A DNA stretch of 64,000 nucleotides, taken from positions 120,742 through 184,741 of the forward strand of contig JADFUC010001275.1 in NCBI GenBank assembly GCA_019722365.1. Direction: 5' to 3'. This document shows positions 44,501 through 57,009 of this stretch, piece after piece; positions within the stretch are counted from its first letter, which is position 1; each line of letters begins with the position of its first letter. The position numbers and the translations under genes were made by a program. Origin of the DNA: Lithospermum erythrorhizon (Eukaryota; Streptophyta; Magnoliopsida; Boraginales; Boraginaceae). Below the pieces are notes generated by a model. The model was not told the DNA's origin, ran no database searches, and saw only the letters and a list, made by a program, of their open reading frames with translations.

Positions 44501-45600
44501 GAAAAATCTTGTTTGGTAGAAAAAAGAATTTATCAAGCAGTTGAGGATTCGTATCGGAGTCTAGTACTCTCACTGCGTATCACGGCGTCTGAGTATAGTT
44601 TGACTTGATATGGACTCAGTATTTGAGCAGGTCTTAGAGTTGGCTATTTGTCACAGACGGGGCTTGGGCAGGATTTTGAGTCTTTGAGCTTTGGATATAG
44701 TCGAACCGGGTGCTTGGCGGCATTGATCCGTATGGTTATTAATGTGGACTTGATGGGTGGTGGATGGAGTGACTTGGACCTCTGGCTTGACTAGATAGAT
44801 AAATTTGGTGGTGAGTTGGACGTCTTCTTTTGAAACAGATAGGTGGGCGGTGGATGCTTGACCACTTTTCTTTGGATATGAGATTTGTTGGATGCTTGAC
44901 CTTCATGGATATATGTTCTTTGGTGGAACTTTGATAAGCATAGGCAGTGGATTCTTTTGACTGACGAGCGAGAACTCGCTTGCGTTGATCTTTGGATGTA
45001 GGTAGAGGCTTGACGGTGTTCACTTTTATTTGACTTGGAGTTGAGGCGGCCTCGGCTGCTCATTGACTTAATGGGATAATCTGCCTTCCTTTGCAGTACC
45101 TCCGGCGCCTATGTGGTGTAGGAGGTAGGGGTTTTTAGCGAGCGATCGCCATACTTGGATTTGATGTAGTGCGGGGGGTTCAGCAGTGTTTTTTGCCGGT
45201 TGAGGTGGGGATGGACAGCTCCAGCTTCTTGTCGGAGATTCGGGTTGTCCATATGCTTTGAGGGGTGGGGCCACTCTTTAGTGTAGGAGGTAGGGGAGGC
45301 AGCCAGGCTGATGTCTCTGGATTTGATGTAGTGCATGGGCACCAGCCGGTGTGTTTCACGTAGCTTAGTAGGAAGGCGGACTCTTTTTGTTGTTGGAAAC
45401 TCGGGTTGTCGCCTTTCTTGGTGGCTTTGGGCTGGTTGGTGCCGGGTGTGAATATCTTGCTTAGTTTGAATTTTCAAGTTGGGGATATGCCAAGTGCTCA
45501 TAGCCTTGAGCTTTTACGTAGCTTGTACCTTAGTTTGTTCCTCCATTTCCCTTATGATATTATTTTTGAAAATATTGGGTATTTATTTGCGTTAGAACTT
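44500..45600. repeat. T/G-rich non-coding region with tandem repeats
   Basis: Degenerate repeats of GGATGCTTGAC and TTGACTTGGA types around 44700-45060, then two copies of a 165-bp unit beginning GTGTAGGAGGTAGGGG at 45116 and 45281, sharing TGGATTTGATGTAGTGC and AACTCGGGTTGTC-like text with diverged segments between. The open frames on the minus strand (for example 45109-45501) are repeat-driven, Pro/His-rich and not recognisable. Confidence 0.6.
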
Positions 45601-47540
45601 TGATTACGATTAGTCGGTTAGATTTCAGTGGATCGTGATCTTGGTATTGATTTTGAGACGTGATCAGAGCATAAGATATTATTTTAATGACTTATTCTAC
45701 AAGAATATGGAGTTGAGGCGCCTATTTTAGGTTTTTAGGTCAAAAATGAATTTATTTATTGACATGACATTCCACTAACTTCTTTAATTTGTGCATGTCT
45801 TTTTTGAAATGCAATACAGGTTTAAAATTATGTTTATTTAATGCAAAACCCTAATTTTATCTAACGGTAATATAAATTCGTAAGATCACAGGAACCACAT
45901 TATTTTTTACGGCGAATTTAATTCGAAAGCCTCGTGCGAACCCTAATCAACATGTGTAATCGTTTGATCGGTTAACAATTAATTCAATTAATAAATCCAT
46001 AAAAATGAATTTTATTAATTAAAATTAATTAAAAATTCAACTTTCTACAACCTATGCAAATCTTTGATGGTATGATAGTAATGAATTGGAGGTAAATATC
46101 TAAGTGTAAAAGATACTTATGGTGTATTTGGATAGTTATCCATTTTTTAATGCTAACTAATACTAGTAGTAGTAGCTCTTTTGTAGGAGTAAATGCTTAA
46201 GGATATAAGCTGGGTTGGCAAGAGCGAAGTGTTGAAATAATCGTTAGTGTAATGCCGTACGGTGTGGATTAATTCGCGTAAGTGGCGAGGATCTAAATAT
46301 TGAAGTGGTTTTAATTGCAAGCTACCGCCACTGCTTAGGTTGGCCTTGTCCATGATTCGCCATAAAGTGAAATCTCGGGGCAAGGGCTTGAGAGCTAGCT
46401 AGTGGCAGTTTAAATCTTTTTTTTTATATGAGTAAATAATGAAAGTGTCCTTAAATTGAGCACTCATGGTATATGAACTTATATCCATGTTACACAACCC
46501 AAGCTATTTTAATTTAAATCAAATTATTTTATGTACTTCAATTTTCTCAATTCAAAATTTAAAATTCTACATTATTAGACTAACTAAACATGGGTGTTGA
46601 AATGATGTCATTTTGATTAATGAATTCATAACAAAATACTTATATTTATGTTAAAAATAATACATAGTATTTGTGAGGTACATATTATGTTATTTTGTCA
46701 GTTAACAAAATTATTTTTGCAAACAACATATTCATTTTTACCATGAAAATTATTTTCAGTGGCATAAATTGAAATTTTTACATCTTGAGTAAAATTGTTT
46801 CAAATTGTTTCATATTTTCATAGAGAAATAATTTTGAGTAAATATTATTATTTATTTCTCGGTTACTTAATTCCATTGCAAATAATTTAATTTAGAGATA
46901 ATTAGAGTGGCAAATAAGTAAAAATTTTATTCACGGAAAAAGATTGTTAAATAGTTAATGTTATAATTTTAGTTTACCACTTTATTTATATGTGGCAAAA
47001 TGATTTATTTGTCGCTCTTCTTTAAGCGTGAGGATTTTGTAGTATATTTTCCGAAAATTATGACTGCTTGCATTTCAATTTAACGTGAAGGTACGGTTGT
47101 TTATTTAAAAAACTCAATTGATATTCTAAATTAATCTTATTAATCAATATTTTTATTAATTTGGAAAACCATTTCAATCAAATTAAAATGGAAGGAAAAT
47201 AATTTACTCCATAACGTAAGCTTACATCTAGTAATTAATTTGGTAGCATTAATGAATATCCTTATAGGATCCACGTAGGCATATCAAAATAAAGCTCTTA
47301 TCTCAATCCATTAATTTAATCACAAAAAAACGTGTTGTGACATAAATACAATAAAGCGAGTGTCTGTACTCTGTATATGGCATGTTTATGATGATGCAAA
47401 ATTCAATAATCATTATCTTTGTCTTGACCGATTCTTGTGGCATAGATCTTTTAACAGATCATTTAACTACGGGAATATATAAGATTTTTGCACTTCAGGA
47501 CTCCAAAACTTCCAATTCTCAAGGAAGGACTTTTTATCCA
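45600..47540. other. AT-rich upstream region of MIOX
   Basis: No gene identified. A 76-codon minus-strand frame at 46153-46383 (LQYLDPRHLRELIHTVRHYT) sits in a less AT-rich island and could be a decayed gene fragment, but I do not recognise it. Confidence 0.45.
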
Positions 47541-47542
47541 AG

Positions 47543-47550
47543 TATAAATA
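47543..47550 (+). promoter_or_regulatory. TATA box of the MIOX gene
   Basis: TATAAATA, 122 bp before the MIOX start codon, followed by a CT-rich leader. Matches the plant TATA consensus at a plausible distance for a short 5' UTR. Confidence 0.6.
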
Positions 47551-47671
47551 CCCCTCAATTCTACTTTTCTTATTAAGAACGTATTGAGTACTACATTTCT
47601 GTCCTTGGGCGTCTCTCTAATAATTTATTTTGTAATTTTTGTCGATTGTTTTCAAAATTCTTGTGGGGAAG

Positions 47672-50600
47672 ATGACAATCCTTATTGAACAGCCTGAGCG
47701 AGGTAATGCTTTCTTTCAATATTTCTTTAGCTTTCATTCTTATTTCTCATCACCATTTTGTGTCACAGAGTATCCCATCCTTATTTCCTCCTAAATTATT
47801 CTCATAGTATCATATTGACGAAAAGCTATATAGTAATCTTAATAGAGATAATAATAATAACTATAACAATCACATTATGATATTTAGTTTTCAACTATAT
47901 TGTAAATTGATCGTATGTGAACCTAAGTTTTGATACCTGAAACTATTTTAAAAGAATATAACTGTAATGCATCGTTCAGAAATATCGAGTAAGTATGTTA
48001 TTAGATTTGATGGAGTCAGAACATAAATCTGTAGTTATTTTAAAATAGCATTTGATACCGATCAGGTCATGTAAATTTAACAAAGTCGAAATATTTCTGC
48101 TGACTTAACAAAGTTCGTATGAATTTAAACTTTCGAAACGAAAATTCATCTTGGTAATATAACGGTATGAGTAGTACCAATCAAATTATATCAGCTGTCA
48201 GCATCAAAAGCTTTCGATCAAGTATTACAATAACCTCCTTATATTATTCTCCACTAACAACCTAACCTACTCTTTGATTTGGAACTAGCCGGGCCATTGC
48301 ATGCATGGCTTGATTCTCATAATATTTTTCCATAAGTAATTCAAATAAAAACAGAGATAAGATACATATCTTGAACATTAAACTCATTTATAGCAATAAT
48401 TTGTATACTAATTGTAATCATCATATTGGCATTTTCTCTTGGCTTTACTTGCAAATTGCAATGCAGGCTCACAAGGAGATGAGAAGAAAATCTTTTCTGA
48501 CCCCAATGAGCTTGTTTTGGATAGGGGTTTTGTCCTGCCCTCAATGGGGTCAGAATGTGGATTCGAAGTTGCAAAACTCAATTCATTTGGCATCTCTTTC
48601 AGGTATGCATGAGGCCTTTGATTTACTTTTTCAAATGTATAAAATATTTATAACTTTGTAGTTTGTACTACATATTTTATTCAAGACTAGTAACTTTTTA
48701 ATATTTCGTATTTCAGGGATTATGATGCAATTAACGAAAGGCAAAAAACAGTGGAAGAATTCTATAGGATAAACCATATCAGCCAAACATACGACTTTGT
48801 AAGTTTTTCATTACGTGTAGGAATTTTAAAACTTAGTTTTTTGACACTTAGATTAAGAATTTGATATACTCCTGATCATAAATATTTCTTCAAAATACTG
48901 ATTTCTTACTATGGATACATTTTCAATGTGACCAATGCTATAGGTGAAGAAAATGAGGGAACAATATGGGAAGTTGGACAAAGTCAAAATGGGTATATGG
49001 GAATGTTGTGAACTTCTTAATGATGTGGTGGATGATAGCGATCCTGATATAGATGAACCTCAAATTGAACATTTACTTCAAACTGCTGAGGCAATAAGAA
49101 AAGACCACCCAAATGAAGATTGGTTACACTTGACCGGTCTTATTCATGGTATATATATATACTTTATCATCATTTCCCATATGAATGTGCAGACTTTCAA
49201 AGTTTTCATTGGTAAGGTAATCAAGTTGATACATTATCCCAAATTTTAATATATATACTTGAATGCCCCATAGTGATGAAGAATGAATATTGTTTTTATA
49301 ATGTTCCAATCAACTACGCTGGTCGAATTTTATTACCTTATCAGGTTAAAATTGACATCCAATTTAGATGTTTTAATTAGTCACCTTTTCAGCGTCCACC
49401 TCATATGTCATTTTATTTTCAGCCTATAGTATGACATTAGGAATAAAATTATCAAAAAATTACTTCCAAAACTATTCAGGGTGTGCGCTTTTATCAGTTC
49501 TGCCTATTGTTGGAGGCTCCATTAGGCTCACATATCTAATTTCCATTCTCAACTCATTTTATCTAACGAATGGAGACAATTGAAATGTAGCATGCCATGT
49601 TTAAGTGTTCTTTTAACACCTTGTATTATTTGTTACGTTTCTAGATCTTGGGAAAGTTCTTCTTCATCCTGCTTTTGGAGAACTTCCTCAATGGGCCGTT
49701 GTTGGTGAGAAATTATATCAACTTTACTTTCTTGAGTTCAATCTAACAAATGTAACCTAGTAATCGACTTCATTCTTTTTATAGGTGACACTTACCCACT
49801 TGGATGTGCTTTTGATGAATCAATTGTTCACCATAAGGTAACTATTTAGTCAGATTTATATTATCAAATGTTTGGATAATCAAATTTGGGAAACATTAAC
49901 ATAATTACATAACTACTACGTAGTAATTATCAAACGTAAATACTAAATTGATAATTATGTGTTTGTAGTATTTTAAGGACAATTCAGATTTAAACCACCC
50001 TGTTTACAACACAAAGAATGGAGTTTACCAAGAAGGGTGTGGATTGAACAATGTTGTTATGTCTTGGGGTCATGATGATTACATGTACTTGGTATGTTTG
50101 GTTTGTTTTTAGAATTATTATTGCATTAGAAAACGACGATACCTTTCATTTTTTCCATAAACGATTTAAATTGTTACAAATGTCTCAGGATGCACCTATT
50201 AAATACTCTGCTTTGACATTTATATATAGGTTGCTAAGGAGAACAACACAACATTGCCATCAGCAGCGTTGTTCATCATTCGTTATCATTCTTTTTATCG
50301 TAAGAACTATTTATATGATCATTTTCATTTCAAATTGATCATATCCTTCAAAAAGTCTAATCATATGAAACATTCAATTTCTTTGGTTATAGCTCTACAT
50401 AAATCAGGAGCATACACACATTTGATGAACGAAGAAGACAAGGAGAATTTAAAGTGGCTTAACATTTTCAAGTACGATGTTTTTTAAGAAATGTGTACAT
50501 CGTGTTTGAATAATTTAAAGGAAAATGTCATAAAAATATTTGAGAAATAGATAACAACTCTCACTCGATTTTGTGCAGTAAATATGACCTATATAGCAAG

Positions 50601-50687
50601 AGCAATGTCCGAATTGACGTTGAGAAAGTGAAACCTTACTACATGTCTCTTATTGAAAAGTATTTTCCAGCAAAACTCAAATGGTGA
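47672..50687 (+). CDS. MIOX: Inositol oxygenase, ten exons, intact
   Basis: Oxidises myo-inositol with O2 to D-glucuronate using a di-iron centre in the cytosol; in plants this feeds UDP-glucuronate and cell-wall sugars, and possibly ascorbate. Exons: 47672-47702, 48467-48602, 48717-48798, 48944-49148, 49645-49704, 49785-49837, 49969-50091, 50230-50299, 50393-50471, 50579-50687. All introns are GT/AG with consistent phases, giving 315 residues (family about 310-320). Ligands aligned to human MIOX: His126 (IEHLLQTAE), His151-Asp152 (GLIHDLGK), His224 ([10 protein letters not shown]), His250 (IIRYHSFY) and Asp283 (FNKYDLYSK), at spacings close to the human ones. The N-terminus (MTILIEQPE), exon 3 [26 protein letters not shown] and the C-terminal [20 protein letters not shown] match plant MIOX. 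ATG is the first in the leader and fits the plant N-terminus. Transposon-derived DNA lies on both sides. Confidence 0.96.
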
Positions 50688-51390
50688 AAGCTTTTCTACA
50701 GACTACGGTGTAACCATTTAGGGGAAGAGATGAAAAGTCTTTCTATATTCTTGGGAGGTTTGATGTATCATATACAAAGTATGGTCCTATGGATTGTATT
50801 TTCAATTATTATACCATCCAATCAATGTGTCATTTTGTGTCGTTCTTGTCTAATATGAGATGATTTTATTGACATGTTGTCTCATCCATTTTTCTCTTTA
50901 AATGTGGCAATTGTTTGAACAACAAAAACTAACAATTAATAGCAACAAAAACTAAGAAATGGATATGGGGTTTAAATGTTGGTATATAAAAATACACAAT
51001 ACTACATTAACCACAATACTATGGCTCAAATAGTAACATTCATGTTGGGGTGAGATGTTGGATGACGTTTTTACTACGTTGAGTCACAATTATTATAATA
51101 GTTGATACATAATAAGCCCAGAAAGTCTTGATATTATGCGTTCGTCGAAATTAAAAACGGTGAGCTACGAGGTGCTTCAACTTGCTTGAAGAGATATTAT
51201 TTCAAAGAAATTGGTCGTGTCGAGAAGAAGTGTACTTGGTCGTTAAGATTTTGTGCGAATAAGGAAACTTTGTAATTCAATGAAGATCTTGTTTTCAATT
51301 AAAGGGTATTCCTTGAAGATCAAATCGTTGAGCATTTGGCAAGTGATGGAGTCGGTTGGGACTCGATTTATTATGCAAAGGTTTTGAGTC
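50688..51390. other. MIOX 3' flank
   Basis: AT-rich 3' UTR and intergenic DNA to about 51000, then sequence (51000-51390) without ORFs that adjoins the SIRE-type LTR copy and may belong to it. Confidence 0.4.
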
Positions 51391-53560
51391 CTAAAATAAT
51401 TGTGTTAAATTGTTAATTAATTACCCACGTTATTTTTTATAATTAATTATCAATTAATGTAAAGTTTACATTTAAATATATTCACCATGGTATAATTATT
51501 CCAATAATTACTGACCTCTTAAATCATGGAATAATTACTTACAGTAATTAACAAAATTCAAAATTTAAAAGTTATAAATGAAAATATTTTCCAAAATTAT
51601 CAATTAATGAAAATAATTTTGAAAAGGAAATATAAATCAAATTTAATGCCATTAAAGATATATATATTCAATCATCTTAGTAATGAAAAAATTTATGATT
51701 TAACATTTAAAACTTGAAATTAATAATTACCAATAATTTTTAAAACCAAAAATAATTACATTTAGGGTTTTTCTAAAAAGCGGGCAAACCCGAACTAGCG
51801 GCAAAACAACTGACCTCGACCATCACGATCGACACTCACACCGGCCGATTACCGTAGTACGGTGACTACGTCAGTGTTTGGAGCGTGCAATTCGGCACCG
51901 GACGCGGGAGGATATGTGAAGTTCGAACTAATAATTCGTTTAGGTTTCGGTTTTAGGATTAATTGCGAGTTTTTAGCAAAAGCGGGTTGGAGGATCCTAA
52001 AATTCAAAAAGTGCAGGATTTGAGCGAGCGTCAAAATATAAATTTATTGAGCGTATCCCTGAGTGGAATTTCATCAAAAATGCTTAGTTTTTGATTAAAC
52101 CCAAAGCAATCCGATTCAAAGAATTTTTCGATTCAATGAATTTTTGGGGAATTACTTAGAAATTCAAAATTACGGAAAAAATGCAGGATGAACTCGAAAG
52201 GGTCAAAATACCTGAATTTAATTTAGTAATTTTACGAAATTTTAACCTATACGCCAAAATCGAAATAATTCAACACAATTAAAAATGCAAATTAATCAAT
52301 TTTTTAATCCTTTCAATTCTTGAAACATTTAAATAAGTATCGAATCATCAAAATCAATACATTAAAATGATGAATTACAGCCGTATGAAATATATGTATA
52401 AAATCGGTTGATTTTTCATATTATATATTAAATCAATTGAATATATAAATCATGAAATAATCAAATTAACTCACAACTATGTCGACGCAATCAAACTTGA
52501 GTAGGCTCTGAGACTCTTTGTTAGAATCTAGTAGCCGTTTATTCGTGATAAGCGATAATTACATACATCCAGGATCCTCAATTAATGTATATTAATCTAA
52601 ACACAAAATATAAATGTATGAATACGAGAATCATACATTGCAGCGGAGCGAAACGAACCCAAATCCCTCACTGATCAACCTCGCGTAGAAAGCCCGCGAA
52701 GCCTCTCAAGGCATTACGACATGAAATGATGTCCTACAGATTATCTGGCCTTAAAGGGAAAGCAGGCAGAAATCTTGAAACTGCTTTAGAGTTTGAAGAT
52801 GAAATGAAATTGGAAGAAAAATGCTTCAATTCTACATGGAGGCGGCTTTCTTAGAGGCGAGTGGAGTTTTTATGATTCTTATGATGAAAAACCTAATCCC
52901 GCTTTTCAAATCTGTCCAGAAATTCCAGATTGGATATTCGTTAAGAAATTAGTTTAACTCGTTAATAATTAGGCGGTTATGAGCATCTAATTAAATAATG
53001 AGTTACTAGTGAGTTGTTCTATTTTAATTAACCCAACAAGTCAATTAAAATACTAACTGATCATGTCGAATAACTTATCAGTTATTAAGCCGATTTCAAT
53101 TCTTGTGGATTAAACTTGCGAGTTTAACCGATTGATATTCATCGACATATATTTGACAAATATATAAATATTGAGAGATACATTTCTCAATATACAAGTC
53201 GTTAATTTCATTCATGAAATATTATTCAATATCATTGTATGTGTGTGTAATACGAAACGAGATAATAGTAAGTTGTATAATAATAATAATCGACCAATTA
53301 CTATTATTATAGCGATTAATAGTAAGATGTAATCGCTCATAACCCCCTTAAATTATCATGAGAACCAGCATTATTATTATATACAATTACTAAAGGTGAA
53401 CACTAAGTTACGCTAATCTCGTTTAACGAGCCGGTAAATAAATTGATACATGATTATCATGATAGGCACGATAAAGGAATCAATTCTGTTAATTCGGCGC
53501 TCAACACGCCATGGGCGATTACCTTACGTTCCTTTATCGCCACGATCTCTAGTCGTAGGC
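51390..53560 (-). repeat. SIRE-type LTR copy, minus strand
   Basis: Read on the minus strand from about 53545 it shows the same landmarks as 20680-23000: TTCCTTTATCGTGCC, TTAGTAATTGTATA, GCTGGTTCTCATGATAATT, a CTATTATTAATCG-type AT block, an AGGTTTTTCATCATAAGA block, GCGGGCTTTCTACGCGAGG, and further on a GC-rich island (51780-51905) followed by AAACCCTAAATG. Length above 2 kb supports a long LTR. It is not flanked by recognisable SIRE pol on its own strand. Confidence 0.6.
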
Positions 53561-53960
53561 TAACCATAGAAGTGTGTCATGAAACACTGACTTTCTTTTC
53601 AGTATAAAGCTGAATAAGCATTCTGACGTCCAGCAAACCCAATCGAGTACCAAGCTGTGTAGAGAGGCTGAGATGTTCCTTGTATATCAAGGGCCGGATA
53701 AATCTCTTGACTCTCGACATCTAGCGATCGTTCGCCTTGTAAATTATCATGAGAACCAGCTGGTAATATCTGATTACTAAGGTGAACACTAAGTTAAGTA
53801 ATCTCGTTTAACTTGAGCGGAAAATGAATTGATACGCGAATTGTCGCAGCGGGCACAATAAAAGGGAATCGATTCATTGAATTCAACGACACTCTTCGTG
53901 ATATAGTGAAAACGCCCATTTGGTCAAGTTGCCTCCCGGACATAGGTGCTTGATGGACAT
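53540..53960 (-). repeat. Conserved block and duplicated LTR start
   Basis: On the minus strand, 53735-53545 repeats the block at 29826-30050 (CTTGGTACTCGATT, TGTTTCATGACACAC, ATGGTTAGCCTACGACT). Upstream of it (53890-53745) is a second copy of the first ~145 bp of the LTR (ATTCCCTTTTATTGTGCCCG through GGTTCTCATGATAATTTA), so the LTR start appears twice around the block. Confidence 0.6.
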
Positions 53961-53987
53961 CGAAGCCCAGTTACAATAAGTATGTTA

Positions 53988-54046
53988 TTGAATAATTTTC
54001 ATATATTGTTATTGTCTTGAATAATTTTCATATATTATTATTATCC
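53988..54046. repeat. 29-bp tandem duplication
   Basis: TTGAATAATTTTCATATATT followed by GTTATTGTC is repeated at 53988 and 54017 with a few changes at the end of the second copy. Confidence 0.75.
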
Positions 54047-54064
54047 ATTTATTATTATTTATTT

Positions 54065-54080
54065 GGTATCATAATTAGTT
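54065..54080 (+). promoter_or_regulatory. Copia primer-binding site
   Basis: TGGTATCATAATTAG, near the tRNA-iMet primer site TGGTATCAGAGC, about 90 bp upstream of the SIRE-type gag on the same strand. Confidence 0.5.
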
Positions 54081-54149
54081 TACTACAGAAGAGTTTTTCA
54101 CATTGATTGGTATGGGCACTCGATATATAGGCGAGATCACAAGCGAAAA

Positions 54150-54880
54150 ATGGGGAAGGAATCAAAGAAGGAGGCTCAATTACTCATTCCCCATTGCTTG
54201 ATAGGACAAATTATCCCTACTGGAAAGCTAAGATGATTGTATTCTTGAAGTCGGTAAACACAAAAACTTGGAAGATTGTGCTAACTGGATGGACATCTCC
54301 TTCTTAGAATATATTTGAATGAGTTGTTGTTAGAAGAGTTGAATGGACAGCGATTGAAGAAGAATTATCCTAGCAAATAACGAGGCAATTGTGCCATATT
54401 TTTATGCGATTGATCTTTGAAGTATTCAAATTGGTTAGCTCTTGCAAGGTTGTTAAAGAAGCATGAGAGATTCTGGAAACAACCTATGAAGGTATTCAGA
54501 AAGTAAGAATGTCAAGACTGCAACAATTGACTACAAGATGGGCGACACTAAAAATGGAGGAAGATGAGACTATTGCTACTTACAACTCAAAAATCAAAGA
54601 CATTGCAAATGAGTCCTTTGAACTAGGTGAGACTATGAGTAATGAGACACTAGCCAAAAGGTGCGAGGAGCTCTTTTCAAGAGATTTAAACACAAAGGTC
54701 ATAATCGTCGAGAGCGTAGGATCTATGAGCTTTGAGGATTGATAAGGAAATCTCTCCTTTACCTTTGAGATTATGTTTGAATCTTCAGAGTCAAACAAGA
54801 AGAAAGGGATAACTTTAAAAGCTAGTTGTAGAGATGAAGATGGAGAAAAACTTGTTAAAGTATCGCCTGCGCAAAACTTT
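54150..54880 (+). pseudogene. SIRE-type copia gag N-terminal part
   Basis: The open sequence in a frame starting near 54165 reads HSPLLDRTNYPYWKAKMIVF, then TKTWKIVLTGW, the hallmark start of SIRE/Tork-like gag. After a frameshifted stretch, the 54509-54742 frame has SRLQQLTTRWATLKMEEDET, then IANESFELGETM. A further shift gives LLSFEIMFESSESNKKKGIT and LKASCRDEDGEKLVK. Broken by several indels and ends near 54880, where unrelated sequence starts. Confidence 0.75.
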
Positions 54881-55149
54881 AAAATATTTCAACAAAAAAT
54901 CCTATTTCATTAGTAACAATCCTAGTGTTAATATTAAGCGAATTTGACGAGGTGAAAAACTTCAAATTTGAGGTTTCTTGCAACTTCACAAAGGAAAAAG
55001 GGTTTAGATTTAAAAACCTTACCCAGTTTAATCTTTTTCTACTTTGAAAGCAAGGATCTTCTCTATTCCATAACCCCAGCACGCCACTGTAATTGTTTTA
55101 AAATCAAAATATTTTTCTAATAGTTACCTTTTCTGATAAAAATGTCACA

Positions 55150-55860
55150 AATCAATGTTATGCGGAAAATATCTCTAAAGGTATTCAATCTTTGAAACCA
55201 CATGTTTTTTGGAAAATAGGATGTAGTATTTCTGTCAACATTTCGACAGATTCCTGGCTACCATACCCTTATTTTAAAAATCTCTCTTCTTTTAAAAATA
55301 TAATGTTAACCCTGCCCAACCTTTTCTAGTTTCTCATTTATTAGATTGCCATTATAATTGGAATGTTAAGACTTATTAAATATCTCTTTCCTCCATTTAT
55401 TGTAAAATGGATACTTCGTATAAAAGCCTCCTCCACCCCGGATTTTCCCACCATTGATAATAAAGCTCCTACAACAAAACTTATTTACAAAAAAATAATA
55501 ACTACTTTGCTTCTAAAAGCATAAAACTAAAATCTTGTTCTTTTATTACTTCTAAGACATAGAAAATTTTTTGGAAGTTACCTCTCCCCCATAATATCAA
55601 AATCTTTCTTTGGAAACTTCTATTGAATCGCTTGCCTTTAACTGTTAACATTTCTAAAAGTACAAAACTTGCTATTGATACAACATCCTGCTTCTATGGT
55701 AAAGACCATGAGGGTAATTTTCACCTCTTCAGCTGTTGCCAATTTTAAAAATATTTGTGGCCTTCCACCTTTGATCTCTCTTGAAGTAATTTTTATCAAA
55801 AAATTTCTCCTTGGATTTCACTTCCTTGGAAGACACATGATTCTATTATGAATGATCTAT
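55150..55860 (+). pseudogene. LINE (non-LTR) 3' ORF2 fragment
   Basis: Plus-strand fragments read HVFWKIGCSISVNISTDSWL (about 55200-55260), then the C-terminal zinc-binding region of plant L1-type LINEs (NIKIFLWKLLLNRLPLTVNI near 55590-55650, then HLFSCCQF near 55720-55745). In intact elements this region has a CX2C...HXC signature; here only part remains. Multiple frameshifts. No poly-A tail or TSD was delimited. Confidence 0.65.
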
Positions 55861-57008
55861 TATTTCTTGTTAGCTCTTTTTTAAGTATTTAGATTCCAGG
55901 AATGAAATCAAATTCAACAAGAGCACAATCAATCTTGGTCAACTTGTCGCTATGAGGAATGCAATGTTTCAACGTTTGTTCAAAGCTATACTTCAAAACA
56001 AAAACAACAACTACACCAAACACAATTACAACATAAGCATCCTACAAGAATCACAACCACCAACAATAAAACAAAAATGACAACAAAAATGCCATACTTA
56101 ATCAACCAATTACTAAAATCTCAAAATAATTACCAACTTATTTTTGGAATGCATCCTACAAATCCAAAAAAATGGCTACTACATGGAAAAATACATAATC
56201 ACATCTTACTTTTTCATTGTATAGAGCATCTCCTACACAAAGAAAACTCTAGAGATTTTATAGCAAACCCCAAAATTATAATTACATAAATTATTCTCAC
56301 TGGCCTTATTTTGTTGGAACCAAAAAAACCAACAAATATTACTTTATTCACCGATTTGGTTTTATCGCATGTATTGAGTAGAAATGCTGATAGTATCACA
56401 GGAACACAAGTTTGGAGAAAGTTTCTTGAAGACCATCAAATGCTACTTCGACATATGATTTTTGCAATAGAAAAAATTATAATAAGACTAGTATCTCTTT
56501 TGTTTTATGATGTCGTTTCTTCAAGATTACAAAACTTGTATGTCAAATAATTATGTGATGGATCACATTATTAGCAATATATCTCTTACTTATAAAAACG
56601 AATCAACAAAATGAAAGAAAGGGGATCTGATGTAAGAAAATATAGAGAACTTTTGGTATTCAATTTAGAATGTCCCCGATTAAGTCAAGAGAAAGCGATC
56701 AAGCTACTACGCGTTCTATGTGATGATGACTCTAATGAGGAGGATGTGAGTAATACCAAAGTCAGCAACTATGTTGCACATTCGCATCAAGATCTCCATA
56801 GAGGGCTACAGTTAGAAGATGGAGTTCTTAGTTGAAGATCTCCATGACAAATCTTGCTCGATTATTAGTCAAGCTGTGACAATGATATGAAGGTTGTCTT
56901 CAACAAAGTAGCATGTTGTGTGAACAATTCTAGTGATCAAACCATTATGAAGGGAATCAGTGAAGGAATTTCTATGATATAACATGAATTAACTTACAAC
57001 ATATAATA
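55861..57008. other. Unresolved TE-like coding scraps
   Basis: AC-rich stretch (55990-56080) and several short plus-strand frames (56077-56289, 56311-56550, 56611-56835) with protein-like composition, for example EKAIKLLRVLCDDDSNEEDV, but no recognised domain. They may be remnants of the copia or LINE insertions on either side. Confidence 0.35.
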
Positions 57009-57009
57009 C

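Noticed and set aside
45109..45501. 130-codon minus-strand frame rich in Pro, His and Lys
   Set aside because: Driven by the 165-bp tandem repeat; overlapping frames at 44739-45274 are open too, and no motif is recognisable.
50051..50487. Plus-strand frames of 95 and 77 codons
   Set aside because: They read through MIOX introns in the wrong frame; the spliced MIOX exons explain the locus.
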